NCBI GenBank assembly: GCA_037974335.1
Contig: CM075732.1
Span: forward strand, 100,151,789-100,215,788
Direction: 5' to 3'
DNA: 64,000 nucleotides
Source: Prionace glauca
Taxonomy: Eukaryota; Chordata; Chondrichthyes; Carcharhiniformes; Carcharhinidae
Below, one piece after another: positions 1 to 10,862 of this stretch (position 1 is its first letter; every line of letters starts with the position of its first letter). The notes beneath the pieces are model-generated. The model was given only the letters and a program-made list of their open reading frames with translations, was not told the origin of the DNA and did not search any database. Position numbers and translations under genes: made by a program.

Positions 1-334
1 GGAGAACAGTTCGAATGGACACTCTGTGTAAGCAGCCTACTTCACCCTTTACCCTCCCCACAAGGAAACAATCCAATCATATTTACCCATCCTGATCAAG
101 CTTCCCAGCATGCCTTCTGATTTTGGTCAAATTCTTTGTGTTATTGCCAGAGCAAGTTCTGTTTATTTAGGGAATGAATCGATCGATCTTGTTCATCCGT
201 GAAATCTTCCATAAAAAACTCAGATGGGAAATCCATGTTGAAAAATCTAAACAGTATCTCCACCCAGAGTGTGAATATTACAGCGCTGTTCTGTGGTAAA
301 GCCTCAATGAAGCTAATGTGTGGCATTTCTTTAG

Positions 335-378
335 GGTTCCTGATGGAGACCAGAACACTGTGTATGCAACTGTGATTA
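335..378 (+). CDS. Gene A, cytoplasmic tail exon with ITSM-like motif
   Basis: A 44-nt exon between a TTTCTTTAG acceptor and a GTAAGT donor, entered in phase 2 and left in phase 1, the same as its paralogue at 41262-41305. With the AG carried over from the previous exon it reads R-VPDGDQNTVYATVI. The segment T-V-Y-A-T-V fits the immunoreceptor switch motif TxYxx(V/I); the gene B paralogue has proline instead of threonine two residues before the tyrosine. The leader, Ig domains and transmembrane exon of gene A would lie left of the window. Expression is unknown, so gene A could be functional or a remnant. Confidence 0.75.
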
Positions 379-1307
379 GTAAGTAAACTAATTCAATCAT
401 TATTGCAAAGTTTGGCAGGAATTACCCTCAATCCCAGATGTCCCTTTGATGCTGATAGTTTTGTGATGTAATTAACTTGCTAATAATTTGACCAATTCAT
501 TGTCTGACTGACAGAATTTCCTGTTAAAGGTTGTAAATCTACATCCTACAGAATGAAGATGGCAGGAGACTGCCCCCAGCCTTGTCGCTGCACTGTGAAA
601 CATCCCCTCAGTCTGGCAATGCTGCAGCCAGTGGCTCCAAAGAGATAGAAACTTCCAGAAAGGAACAGCCTCCTCTGTGTCACCAGCATGTAGTGATCAT
701 GCCTTTGTAGATGGAGCACTTTGTCCGTTCACAGAGGGATTGCTCGGGATAGAGAAGGTTCAGATCTGACCCAGTAAAGAGTTTAAAGATGGTGAGGTTT
801 TGATAGAGAGAAAATCTATTCCCTCTGGTGAACGGATCAGTAACCAGCGATCATCGATTTCAAATCACTAGGTAAAGATCTAGAGGACGGATGGGGAGAA
901 ATGAGAGTTGTCGGGATGTGGAATACTCGAGCTGGGAATGTGGTGGAAGCTGATTCCAGAAATAATGGGAAAAGAGAGATGGACAAGTGCTGGAGGATGA
1001 GGAATTTCCAGGATTGTGGATAAAAAAGCAGCAACGTGGGATGAAGCACAATGGCTCTATTAATGAGCTAGTACAGGCTGAATGGGGAGAATGGCCTCCT
1101 CCTGCTGTGTGAGATTCTGATTTGGATGATGAGTTTTTGAAGACAGTACAGCTGATGGAGAATAATCCCCATCTCCCCCATTAGCTTCACTCTGAGAAAA
1201 CTGCCCAAGGTGACACGGGCATTTTTCAATCGCTCTCATTCCAAGTTTAAAAAGCTCCATCTTTCCGTGGATCTATTTGGAAGTAACATCGTTGTGTTTC
1301 CTTTTAG

Positions 1308-1351
1308 ATAAAACCCAGCGCAGCAAACGAGGAGCAGCTTCTTCTGCCTTG
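1308..1351 (+). CDS. Gene A, second cytoplasmic tail exon
   Basis: A 44-nt exon with acceptor CCTTTTAG and donor GTAAGG, entered in phase 1 and left in phase 0, matching 42235-42278. It reads N-KTQRSKRGAASSAL, against N-QTQLSKRGAASSAL in gene B. It is basic and serine-rich with no tyrosine. The two ITAM exons that follow in gene B (44693, 45931) were not found after this exon in copy A, so the end of gene A is either different or lost. Confidence 0.72.
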
Positions 1352-1699
1352 GTAAGGAAATATCCTCCAGCTGTTGTGTTTTACTGTATTTTTCATACTT
1401 CAGCTTTGCAAACTGCTTCCAAAATAGGCAACACATTGTATTCCACAGGATCACCATCCATATTACTGTAAGAATGACAAATCATTGCAGTGTTCCAGAC
1501 AGGAGAGTGAGAACAACCTGCACTGAGTTCCCCACACCACCTGTCTGTCAGCAGAAGCACTTTTCAATTCTTTTTGAAGAATGTGGCGGCACCTTTTCCA
1601 AATCCTTTGGTTTGTGTGAACCAATTTCCGAAGAAACTGCAGGAAACTCGAGTTATCATTAACTCCGAAAGTTAACTTCAACCTGGGGAGGAATGTTCA

Positions 1700-2062
1700 C
1701 AACTTCCCATTCCACCGCGCCCACCCTCACACCCGCCCTCACGCCCACCCTCACACACACCCACAACCCCCAGACACACGCCCTCACACACACCCTTGCA
1801 AGCGCCCTCACATTCACCCGCAGATATACCCTCACACACATCCTCACACACATTTACACACACTCACACACACCCTCACATATACCCACACATCTTCACA
1901 CACAAACCCTCACACACACTCATCCACACATACACACACCCTCATGCATAGACACTCATAAAGACATCCTTATACAGTCACACACACCCTCACACTCACC
2001 CTTGCAGACACACCTTCTCAGACGCACACTCACACACACCCTAACCCACACACACCCATCAA
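1700..2062. repeat. CA-rich degenerate simple repeat
   Basis: About 360 bp of variants of CACACACCCTCACACT on the + strand, sitting in the intron after the second gene A tail exon. The matching spot in copy B (about 42630-42715) holds less than 90 bp of the same repeat, so the array expanded or shrank after duplication. Open frames here arise from the low-complexity composition. Confidence 0.9.
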
Positions 2063-2065
2063 CTC

Positions 2066-3085
2066 ATTGCCTCGACTGACTCTCTAACTCTGCTGGAACG
2101 ATGAGCTTATCAGTTCCAAATGGCCATCCACGGTCCCCTTTTGAAATGGACTCAGGGGGTCCGAGCTGTGAGTCCGTTAGCAGCTCTTTGGCACAATGAG
2201 TTTGGATGTGTGAGTCTCCTGGTTTCATGATTACAGGGGGTCTGTACAATGAAATGAGAGATTCCACAGGCTGAGGAAATATATTTTTCCTTGTACCTCC
2301 TGGGGAGCTTCAGAACAAAGGGCAAACTATGTAGTCGTGTGACTAGTAGCAGCCATCTTCTTGATAGCAATAAGGACAAAGATTGAACGTACTTTCTGTG
2401 ACTTTGTGCCCGCATTCACTGTGAGCGCAAACAGCAAAATCTTGTGAGAGTCGGAAACGAGAATCTCACTGGTGATTTTCGCCACCCCGTACCAGTGATG
2501 TAATGATGTGCCCTCCCAAAAAGGGAACCTCATTTCAATAAATGATAATATCATGAAAAGTTTCCCCTCCTGTCACGATGGTGAGATTTACAGCAGCTAT
2601 TGAACACAATGTGAACCGGGTGAAGGGAACCCACTGGGGCCACACAGGTAGGTTAAGCCCCCCGGGTGGGAGAGAGGGACATACCCGGTCAGTACCCTGG
2701 CATTGCCCCCGGCACTGGAGGGTGCCCGATCCTCGAGATGCTGAGTTGCTGCTGGGGTCGGTGAATCAGAGATCGCCCCGCCGACAATTTATTGTGGGAT
2801 TCAGTCTCTGGTTGATTTTTTTTGCTGGACTTTACAGCAGAGAAAGTTTCTGTTGCTGTCAGCACCTTCAACACCACTTCTCCCACCCACTATCCCCCCT
2901 TCCCGATTTCCAGGAAAATCTCACCCAGAGCCTATTACAGGGTCTGGAAGAAAATAATCAAGGATTAGAATGATAAAAATTTATTTTCTTTTTCATTATC
3001 TGACAACATGTTGCACATTGAGACATTCTCTCATACATTGCAACATTAAGATGACTCATTGACTTGTATAAGCACCCATTATAAA
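2066..3085. other. Unassigned spacer
   Basis: I recognise no gene, RNA or named repeat here. It has no counterpart in copy B. Several short open frames exist on both strands but none carries a recognisable motif or a convincing pair of splice sites. Confidence 0.5.
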
Positions 3086-3665
3086 TAAATTTCAGTCAAT
3101 TGTACAAGACATTGGTAAGGCCAAACTTGGAATTCCAATTCTGGTCACCCTATCATAGAAAGGATATTATTAAACTAGAAAGAATGCAGAAAAGATTTAC
3201 TAGGATGCTACGAGGGTTTGATGGCTTGAGTTATAAGGAGAGGCTGGATAGACTGGGATTCTTTTCCCTGGAGTGTAGGAGATTATCTTATAGAGGTCTA
3301 TAAAATAATGAGGGGCACTGATCAGTTAGATAGTCAATATCTTTTCCCAAAGGTAGGGGAGTCTAAAACTCGAGGGCATAGGTTTAAGGTGAGAGGGGAG
3401 AGATACAAAAGAGTCCAGAGGGGCAATTTTTCATACAGAGGGTAGTGAGTGTCTGGAACAAGCTGCCAGAGGCAGTAGTCGAGGTGAATACAATTTTTTT
3501 CTTTTAATAAGCATTTAGACAGTTACATGGGTAAGACGGGTGTAGAGGGATATGGGCCAAATGTGGGCAATTGGGAAAAGCCTAGTGGTTTAGAAAAAAG
3601 GGATGGCATGGACAAGTGGGGCCGAAGGGCCTGTTTCCATGCTGTAAACCTAGATTCATAGAGTC
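3086..3665 (+). mobile_element. CR1-like LINE 3' end (fragment)
   Basis: Translation gives the C-terminal part of a CR1-type ORF2: YKTLVRPNLEFQFWSPYHRK, then KLERMQKRFTRMLRG and RLDRLGFFSLE. It is followed by a 3' UTR ending GGGGCCGAAGGGCCTGTTTC and a CTGTAAAC tail. A frameshift and a short open frame show it is dead. A second copy of the same family lies at 33590-34005. Confidence 0.85.
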
Positions 3666-4892
3666 ATCGATCTTTTGAAACATTCTAGCAGTTTCTATTT
3701 GACAGGGTTTTGTGGTCAGTGTTAAATTTGGCTACATATTTTCTGTGGGTTTCTGTGTGAGTTGAGAGCTATTCTGGTCATTTTGCTGTTATTTCCAAAA
3801 TCCGGCCCATATTCGAATCATCGAATCATTCAGCACAGAAGAGGCCCTTCGGCCCATCGAGTCTCCATCAACCCATGAGAAACACCTGACCTTAGGTATC
3901 TATCCAAGGTTCCTGAACGTGAAGCAGCTGCTTCAGATTGTGTGCAGCCTGTGAAAACTCTCAGCAAGTCTCGTGTTTTCATTCTGAACCAAACACCAAG
4001 TTATTGAGAATGTGGTTAGTTCCCTTTCGTAACTAACAGGTCCCACCCCTTGTAACATCAGTAATTCCTGTGGAAGAGCAGCTTTCCAACTGCACTGAGT
4101 CAACTCTCTTCCCCAGGCAACACAGAAATATTCTGGAGTTTAACGTACAGAGCCAGTTCAACAATATGTATGAAATTTATATAAAATGTGCAATTCGGAC
4201 AGAATTAGAAATGTTTTGTAGCTAAAACCGAAACAATAACAGTCGGAGTTGGCCATTCAGCCCATTGAACCTGCTATCCCATTCAATACAATCATGGCTG
4301 ATCACCCACCTCAATTCCAACTTCCTTCACTATCTCCCTATTCTTTAATTCATTTATTATTCCAAGTATTCCAGTCGAGGTTCCTGTAAGAAGCTGCAAC
4401 ACACAAATAGGCCTTGGATCAGGATGATGGAATCTGTTGATTCCAGTTGGGAGAGAAATCGGCTTGTCTCAACTGGCTTTGGAATTTTTACAATCCATTT
4501 ACAGGACATGGGCATTGCTGGCTGGATCCGGCATTTATTGCCCATCCCTAATTACCCCTTGAGAAGGTGGCGGTGAGCTGCCTTCTGGAACCACTGCAGT
4601 CCCTGTGGTGTCGGTGCTTGAGATGTAAAAGATCCCAGGGCACTATTTGGAAGGTTAGAGAGGAGTCAACCTTTAATGTCTGGGTGATATTTATCCCTGA
4701 AACAACATTATCACAGCCCATTATCAGGTCACTGTCACATTTCTCCTTGTGGGATCTTGCTTTGTACAAATTAGCAGCTGTCGATAAAAAGCACATCCCA
4801 GCAGCCCGCCGGTATCTTCCAGAGAGAGAAAGAAACTATTCAGTTAAAAATAACTCGATCTGTTCACAGAGAAGTTCCTTTGTTGCGTTTGG
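3666..4892. other. Spacer with small LINE and SINE scraps
   Basis: Contains a minus-strand repeat scrap at about 3818-3900 (text GAGGCCCTTCGGCCCATCGA), a minus-strand LINE 3' end at about 4240-4330 (ATCATGGCTGATCACC), and an L2-like fragment at about 4505-4630 (GGCATTTATTGCCCATCC) in the same orientation as 35230-36020. Nothing is recognised in the remainder. Confidence 0.6.
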
Positions 4893-6686
4893 AGAATATG
4901 TAAAAAGTAAAAGGATGAGAAGTGAAGGGATTGGACCGATAAAAGGTGAAGGGGGAAAAGTCTGTGTGGAACCGCAATAAATGGCAGAGGTGCTCAATGA
5001 ATACTTTGCCTCGGTATTCACGGTGGAAAGTGATCTGGGAGGTTGTACTACAGGTTTGCGGCAGTCTGAAAAGATTGAGTATGTGGATATTAAGAAAGAG
5101 GATGTGTTGGAACTTTTAAACTCTATCAAGATAGATAAGTTGCCGGGACCAGATGGGATGTACCCCAGGTTACTGTGGGAGGCGAGGGAAGTGATTGCAG
5201 AGCCCCTGGCGATGATCTTTGCGTCGTCAGTGGAGATGGGAGAGGTTCCGGAGGATTGGAGGATTGCGGATGTGGTTCCTATTTTCAAGAAAGGGAACAG
5301 GGATAGCCCGGGAAATTACCGACCAGTGAGTCTGACCTCAGTGGTTGGTAAGTTGATGGAGAGGCTTCTGAGGGACAAGATTTATGAGCATTTGAAGAAG
5401 TTTAGAATGATCAGAAATAGTCAACATGTAAGACACATCGTGCCTTACGAGCCTAGTTGAGTTCTTTGAAAATGTGACTGAACACATTGATGAAGGAAGA
5501 GCAGTGGACGTGGTTTACATGGACTTCAGCAAGGCATTTGATTTGGTCCCCCATGCAAGACTTCTTGAGAAGGTGAGAGGGCATGGGATCCAGGGGGCTT
5601 TGGCCTTGTGGATCCAGAACTGGCTTGCCTACAGAAGGCAGAGAGTGGTTGTGGATGGGTCTTTTTCGGAATGGAGGTCAGTCACCAGTGGGGTGCCCCA
5701 GGGATCTGTTCTAGGACTCTTGCTGTTTGTCATTTTCATAAATGACCTGGATGAGGAAGTGGAGGGATGGGTTCGTAAGTTTGGCGACAATACGAAGGTT
5801 GGTGGGGTTGTGGGTGGTCTGGAAGGATGTCAGAAGTTGCAGCAGGACATAGATAGGATGCAAGACTGGGCGGAGAAGTGGCAGATGGATTTCAATGCAG
5901 ATAAATGTGTAGTGGTCCATTTGGCAGGACCAATGGAATGAAGGAGTATAATATCAAGGGTAGGAGTCTTAGCTGGGTTGAGGAGCAGAAGGATCTTGGG
6001 GTCCGGGTCCACAGGACTCTTAAATTGGCCTCGCAGGTGGAGGAGGTGGTCAAGAAGGCGTATGGTGAACTGGCCTTCATTAATCGAGAGATTTCGTTTA
6101 GGAGTCGGGAGGTAAAGCTGCAACTTTATAAGACCCTTGTCAGACCCCACTTGGAGTACTGTGCGCAGTTCTGGCTGCCTCATACAGGAAGAATGTGAAA
6201 GTTATTGAGAGGGTGCAGAGGAGATTTACAAGGATGTTGCCTGGATTGGGAGGCATGTCTTATGAAGATAGGTTGAGGGAGCTGGGACTCTTCTCCCTGG
6301 AGAGACGAAGGTTGAGAGGCGACCTGATAGAGGTTTATAAAATGTTGAGAGGAATAGATAGGGTGGACTCTCAGAGGCTATTTCCCCGGGTTGAAATGGT
6401 CGCTACGAGAGGACACAGGTTTAAGGTGCGGGGAAGCAAGCACAGAGGAGATGTTAGGGGTAAGTTTTTCACTCAGAGGATGGTGAGTGAGTGGAATTGG
6501 CTGCCGTCGGTGGTGGTAGAGGCGAACTCGCTGGGGTCTTTTAAAAGACTTCTAGATGAGTATATGGGATCTAATGGGATTGGGGGTTATAGATAGGTAT
6601 TAGGCTTAGTAGGTATCGATGTGATCGGCGCAACTTGTGGGCCGAAGGGCCTGTTTGTGCTGTAGTGTTCTATGTTCTATGTTCTA
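4893..6686 (+). mobile_element. CR1 LINE, family with TTCTATG tail, 5' truncated
   Basis: Encodes most of a reverse transcriptase in pieces: NEYFASVFTVE, PGPDGM, FKKGNRDSPGNYRPVSLTS, DFSKAFDLVPHARLLEKVRG and [10 protein letters not shown]. The catalytic FADD appears as FGDN here, and several frameshifts break the frame, so it cannot move on its own. The 3' UTR ends with GGGCCGAAGGGCCTGTTTGT and TTCTATG repeats, typical of CR1. It is the same family as 49949-51890 on the opposite strand, where FADD is intact. Confidence 0.93.
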
Positions 6687-6720
6687 ATATTTAGTGATGA
6701 ATGTTTCTATTGAATTTCAG

Positions 6721-6960
6721 GCCGGTGAAGGGGAGTGTTGTTATGCCGAGCTTCAGTTCCAGGGTCAAAGCAGAATCCAGCCGAGAGTAAGAGTTGCTGA
6801 GAGTGCCACAGAGTATTCCGCTGTGACACACATTCACAACTGAAAGCAAAACTACAAGACAAAGTTATCACTGGTACAAGCAGCAGGCAGGAAACTCTCC
6901 ACCCGATCACAAACATCTCTGTCTTTGCTGCTCATTTCCCACCCCTGACCCCTGATCAAC
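6721..6960 (+). pseudogene. Decayed V-set immunoglobulin exon (alternative: ITIM/ITSM tail exon)
   Basis: After a good acceptor (TTGAATTTCAG) phase 0 reads AGEGECCYAELQFQGQSRIQ, then PRVRVAESATEYSAVTHIHN and a stop at 6841. Shifting frame near 6825 gives TFTTESKTTRQSYHWYKQQAGNSP, with the W-Y-K-Q-Q of V-domain framework 2 about 50 codons from the acceptor, the right distance for a V domain with a long CDR1. A further shift gives ITNISVF. This suggests a V exon broken by at least two frameshifts. The other reading is a true last exon of gene A: Y-A-E-L and T-E-Y-S-A-V resemble ITIM and ITSM motifs, and the phase 0 entry fits the phase 0 exit at 1351. I favour the decayed V exon. Confidence 0.5.
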
Positions 6961-7091
6961 CCCCACCCTGCTGATTGCCCCCCACCCCCGACTCCAAATC
7001 CCATTCCCTTATCACAGGCCAGCCTGACCGACTGCACAGATTCTAATGTTGAGGAGATTTGCAGGATTCTGGAAATATTCCCACACAAACA

Positions 7092-7251
7092 GAATGTGCT
7101 GGAAAATCCCAGCAGCTCTGACAGAGAGAGAATGGAGCCAATGTTTCGAGTCTGGATGACCCTTTGTCAGAGCTGACTTTAGACTGGAAATGTTGGCTCT
7201 ATTCTCTCTCCGCAGATACTGTCAGAGCTGCTGAGATTTTCCAGCACATTC
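7092..7251. repeat. Foldback (inverted-repeat) element
   Basis: The left arm begins GAATGTGCTGGAAAATCC at 7092; the right arm ends with its complement (GATTTTCCAGCACATTC) at 7251. The arms pair over roughly 65-70 bp with a few mismatches and leave a short loop near 7157-7180. No coding capacity. Probably a short interspersed foldback repeat. Confidence 0.75.
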
Positions 7252-7339
7252 AGTTTTTGTTTCAGATTCCAGCATCCGTGATATTTTGCTTTTATCTGGA
7301 AATACTCATCAGCTCTGGAAGCACACACAGAGCGAGGTA

Positions 7340-8239
7340 ACATAGAAACAGAGAAAACTGCTGCAGGATTAGGCCATTTGTCCCTTCGAGCCTGCTGCAC
7401 CATTCAATATGGTCACAGCTGATCACGCACTGTCAGTGTCCCACTCCCACTCTCTCTCCATCCCCCTTGATCCCTTTAGCCACAAGGGCCGTGTCCAGCT
7501 CCCTCCTGGACATTTCTAACGAATCGGCCCCAACAGCTTTCTGTGGGAGAGAATTCCACAGGTTCACAACTCTCTGGGTGAAGGAGTTCTTCCCCATTTC
7601 AGTCCTGATTGGCTTACCCCTTATTCTTAGACTGTGATCCCAAGTTCCGGATTTTCCCAACATCGGGAACATTCTTCCCACATTTCGCCTGTCCAATCCC
7701 ATCGGGATTTTATATGTTTCCAATTTGTGGCCTTTCATCAAAACACATCCTTCAGGATTTACACACAAATTCAAAGCAGGAAGAGGCCATTCAGCCCCTC
7801 AAGCCTCCTCCTCTATTCCCTGCCTATTCATGTACCCTCCAGATGTCTCTCAAATGTTGCTAATGTGCCTGCTTCCACCGTCTCCTCTGGCAGCGCGTTC
7901 CAGGCCCCAATCACTCTCTGTGTGAAAAACTTCCCCTACACATTTCCCTTAAACTTTCCCCCTCTCACCTTCAACCTGTGCCCCCTTGGAATTGACACTT
8001 CCACCCTCGGGAAAAAGCCTGTGACTATCCACCCAGTCTGTGCCTCTCGTTATTTTGTAGACCCTCTATCAGGTCTCCCCTCAGCCTCTGTCTTCCCACT
8101 GAAAACAATCCCAGTTTATTCAACCTCTCCTCAAAGCCGATGCCCTGGAGAGCAGGCAACATCCTGGTGAACCCTCTTTGCATTCTCTCCAAAGCTTCGG
8201 TGTCCTTCTGGTCGTGCGGTGAACGCAACATAGAACCAG
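7340..8239 (-). mobile_element. Two LINE 3' fragments, minus strand
   Basis: From about 7340 to 7750, minus-strand translation gives KNSFTQRVVNLWNSLPQKAV, the end of a CR1-like ORF2. From about 7750 another LINE 3' end follows, with EALERMQRGFTRMLPALQG near 8170-8215. The second element is cut by the SINE at 8240-8570 and resumes after it. Confidence 0.8.
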
Positions 8240-8570
8240 CATAGAACCCTACAGCGCAGAAACAGGCCCTTCGGCCCATCGAGTCTGCACCGAACACAAT
8301 CCCACCCAGACCCTATCCCCATATCCCTACACATTTACCTGCTAATCCCTCTAACCTACACATCCCAGGACACTAAGGGGCAATTTTAGCATAGCCAATG
8401 AACCTAACCCGCACATCTTTGGACTGTGGGAGGAAACCGGAGCACCCGGAGAAAACCCACGCAGACACGAGGAGAATGTGCAAACTCCACACAGGCAGTG
8501 ACCCGAGCCGGGAATCGAACCCAGGACCCTGGAGCTGTGAAGCAGCAGTGCTAACCACTGTGCTACCGTG
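8240..8570 (-). mobile_element. tRNA-derived SINE, nearly full length
   Basis: On the minus strand the element starts with a tRNA-like head (GTAGCACAGTGGTTAGCACT as box A region, GGTTCGATTCCCGG as box B) and ends GGGCCGAAGGGCCTGTTTCT. It is almost identical along its length to the SINE at 60487-60825, which argues for recent activity of the family. It sits inside a minus-strand LINE. Confidence 0.93.
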
Positions 8571-8757
8571 CTACAACTGCACGCAATACTCCAAACACAG
8601 GCTAACCAAGGGTTTAGAGATGATTTCCCAACTCTTGTACTCAATCCCCCGGCTGATGAAGACAAGGAGGCCAGAAGCCTTCGTCATCACCTCGGCCACC
8701 TGTGTTGCCGATTTGAGGGAACTGTGGACCTGCACGCCCAGATCCAACTTATCCCAG
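8571..8757 (-). mobile_element. LINE ORF2 fragment, continuation after SINE
   Basis: Minus-strand translation gives DLGVQVHSSLKSATQVAEVM and FISRGIEYKSWEI, the RNase-H-less C-terminal part of a CR1-like ORF2. It continues the element interrupted at 8239. Confidence 0.8.
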
Positions 8758-9611
8758 AAAAGTTCCAAGGAATGCTGAGAACAGTGGAATTGAAGATGAA
8801 TGGGGAAAAGGATCTGTAAGGACAGATATTGAGCTGAATTTGGGATTGGCGATGGATGGAAGATCTCATGGAAACAGCTCTGAGCTGGGGAGAAGGTGAC
8901 GTTTGGGTCAGCATCCAGTCAAGCCAGAGAGGTCTCGGAGTGGAAAGGAGTCTGTTTCTGAAGCTCTTGGATTTCCACCGCAGAGTGGGAGTGAGTTGAA
9001 GAGGTTACGTGCTTTAATTTTATTCAAATGACTGCAGATTTGCCTTGGTAATATAACTGGATGTTTATTGTTAATCATTTATAAGGGAGTGTGTCTGGAA
9101 GCTGTTTAATTATGAGTCTGAACAAGCAGAGATGATTTTAAGAGTTACGTTTTGTCAGATTGTGTGTCTGTGTTTCACTGTCTAACTGTCATATTTTGTG
9201 CCTAAGTTTAGGGAGGTCACACTGCTCCCCACCTCCCTCCTCCCTCACCCCCCCCCCCCCCCCGTCCCCAACACCCGCACTCCCCACCCCCCCGGGTTGT
9301 GTGTTAGACAAATTTGCTCTTCAGCACCCACTGAGATTCAGACTGGAGTCTCAGGATGGTGTGAATGCCAGTCAGCTGAAACTTGGTATCAGTGACGTAT
9401 CAGATATTGGGCTGGAATGTCGGGCGGAATGGCAATTGAGTCGGATCACCATTCCACTCATAGGCTCTTATCTGGGAACCAGCTGCTGGTGAAGGCGGGG
9501 GGGGGGGTGGTTAGAGTCAGTGAGAGAGGTCAGGATGTGAGGGAGGCAGTTAGAGGGTGTGGAGAGATAGACGGGATGGGAAGGCTATCAAATGCTGGTG
9601 GGGCTGCTGAG
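8758..9611. other. Unassigned spacer
   Basis: No gene recognised. A C-rich tract lies at about 9226-9295, including a homopolymer of C. The first part may be old LINE sequence but I could not place it. Confidence 0.45.
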
Positions 9612-10235
9612 GGGGAAAGGTGCAGTCAGACCGAGGTGTACAAGATTATGAGGGGGATTGACAGGGTGAGCAGGAAGCAGCTGTGCCCCAGGGTTGAGGG
9701 GTCAAACACAAGGGGCAGGAGTTTTAGATTCAAGGGTAAGAGATTCAGAAGGGATTTGAGAAAAAGCTTTTTCAGTCAGAGTAAAGTTTATTTATGAGTC
9801 ACAAGTAAGCTGACATTCGCACTGCAATGAAGCGATTGTGAAAATCCCCTAGTCACCACACTCCTGTGCCTGTTTGGGTACACGGAGGGAGAATTTCACA
9901 TGACCAATTCACCTAATCAGCAAGTCTTTCAGACTGTGGGAGGAAAGCGGAGCACCCAGAGGAAACTGATGTAGACACGAGGAGAACAAACAAATTCCAC
10001 ACAGACAGTGACCCAAGCTGGGAATTGAACCCAGGACCCTGGCGCTGTGAGGCAGCAGTGCTAATTACTGTGCCATTGTGCCACCCCTGAGGATGGTGGG
10101 AATCTGGAAAGCACTGCCTGGGAAGGTCGTGGAAGCCAGAAACTTTACAACCTTGAAAAAACACTTGGATGAGCATTTGAAATATCCTAACATTCCAGGA
10201 AATGGGACCAGAGCTGGAAAATGGGATTTATGTGA
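9612..10235 (+). mobile_element. LINE 3' end (+) split by a SINE
   Basis: Two pieces, 9612-9786 and 10086-10200, read as one CR1-like ORF2 end: IMRGIDRVSRKQLCPRVEGS, then after the gap MVGIWKALPGKVVEA and LKKHLDEHLKY. The minus-strand SINE at 9787-10085 interrupts it. Confidence 0.8.
9787..10085 (-). mobile_element. tRNA-derived SINE, second subfamily
   Basis: The minus strand begins GTGGCACAATGGCACAGTAA and carries a worn box B (GGTTCAATTCCCAG). The 3' part (plus-strand text AGTTTATTTATGAGTCACAA) differs from the SINE at 8240-8570, so this is another subfamily sharing the tRNA head. Confidence 0.85.
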
Positions 10236-10237
10236 CA

Positions 10238-10862
10238 ACATTCAGCCATGGGCTGAAAACTGGTAAGTAACATTCACACCACACGGGTGCCAGGCAAAGA
10301 CCATCTCCAACCTGAGAGCATCTAACCATCTCCCCTTGGCATTCAATGGCATCACCATCACTGAATCTCCAACTATCAACATCATGGAGGTTACCATTCA
10401 GCAGGCACTGAACTGGACTGGCCTTATCAATACTGTGATCACCAAAGCAGATCAGAGAGAGGGAATTTTACAAATAGTAACACAATTTCTGACTCCCCAA
10501 AGCCTCTTCACTAATTACATGTCACAAAACACCCAATAGCAATTCACCAAAAATCCTTCAACAGCACCTTCCAAACCCATGACCACTTCCATCTGAAAGG
10601 ACAAGGGCAGCAGATACAGGGGAACAGCACCACCTGCAAGTTCCCCTCCGAGTCACTCACCATCCTGACTTGGAAATATATTGCTGTTCCTTCACAGTCG
10701 CTGGGTCACAATCCTGGAATTCCCTCCCTAACGGCATTGAGGGTCAACCCACAGAACATGGACTGCAGCGATTCAAGAAGGCAGCTCACCACCACCTTCT
10801 CCAGGGCAACTAGGGATGGACAATAAATACTGACCAGCCAATGATGCCCATCTCCCGGGAAT
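10238..10862 (+). mobile_element. L2-like LINE 3' fragment, duplicated
   Basis: The + strand encodes LAFNGITITESPTINIMEVT and QALNWTGLINTVITKA, the region after the reverse transcriptase core of a LINE. It ends GGACAATAAATACTGACCAG and a TGAATGAATC-like tail. The copy at 48019-48835 has about 175 bp that are missing here. The clade is uncertain; the TGAA-rich tail suggests L2 or a relative. Confidence 0.75.

Larger units (their letters stand above)
1..1715 (+). repeat. Segmental duplication, copy A of the tail-exon block
   Basis: This stretch is almost identical to 40928-42637, exon and intron alike, with only scattered mismatches. It holds the two tail exons of gene A. The copies stop matching just after position 1715, where copy A runs into a long CA-rich repeat and copy B into a much shorter one. 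A weak LINE 3' end (about 900-1125) lies in the intron of both copies, so it was there before the duplication. The block continues to the left of the window. Confidence 0.93.

Noticed and set aside
1693-2079. 128-codon frame rich in Thr and His
   Set aside because: Low-complexity CA-rich repeat; frame openness follows from composition.
8398-8778. 126-codon open frame over the SINE
   Set aside because: Antisense reading of a tRNA-derived SINE; an identical peptide appears antisense to the SINE at 60487.
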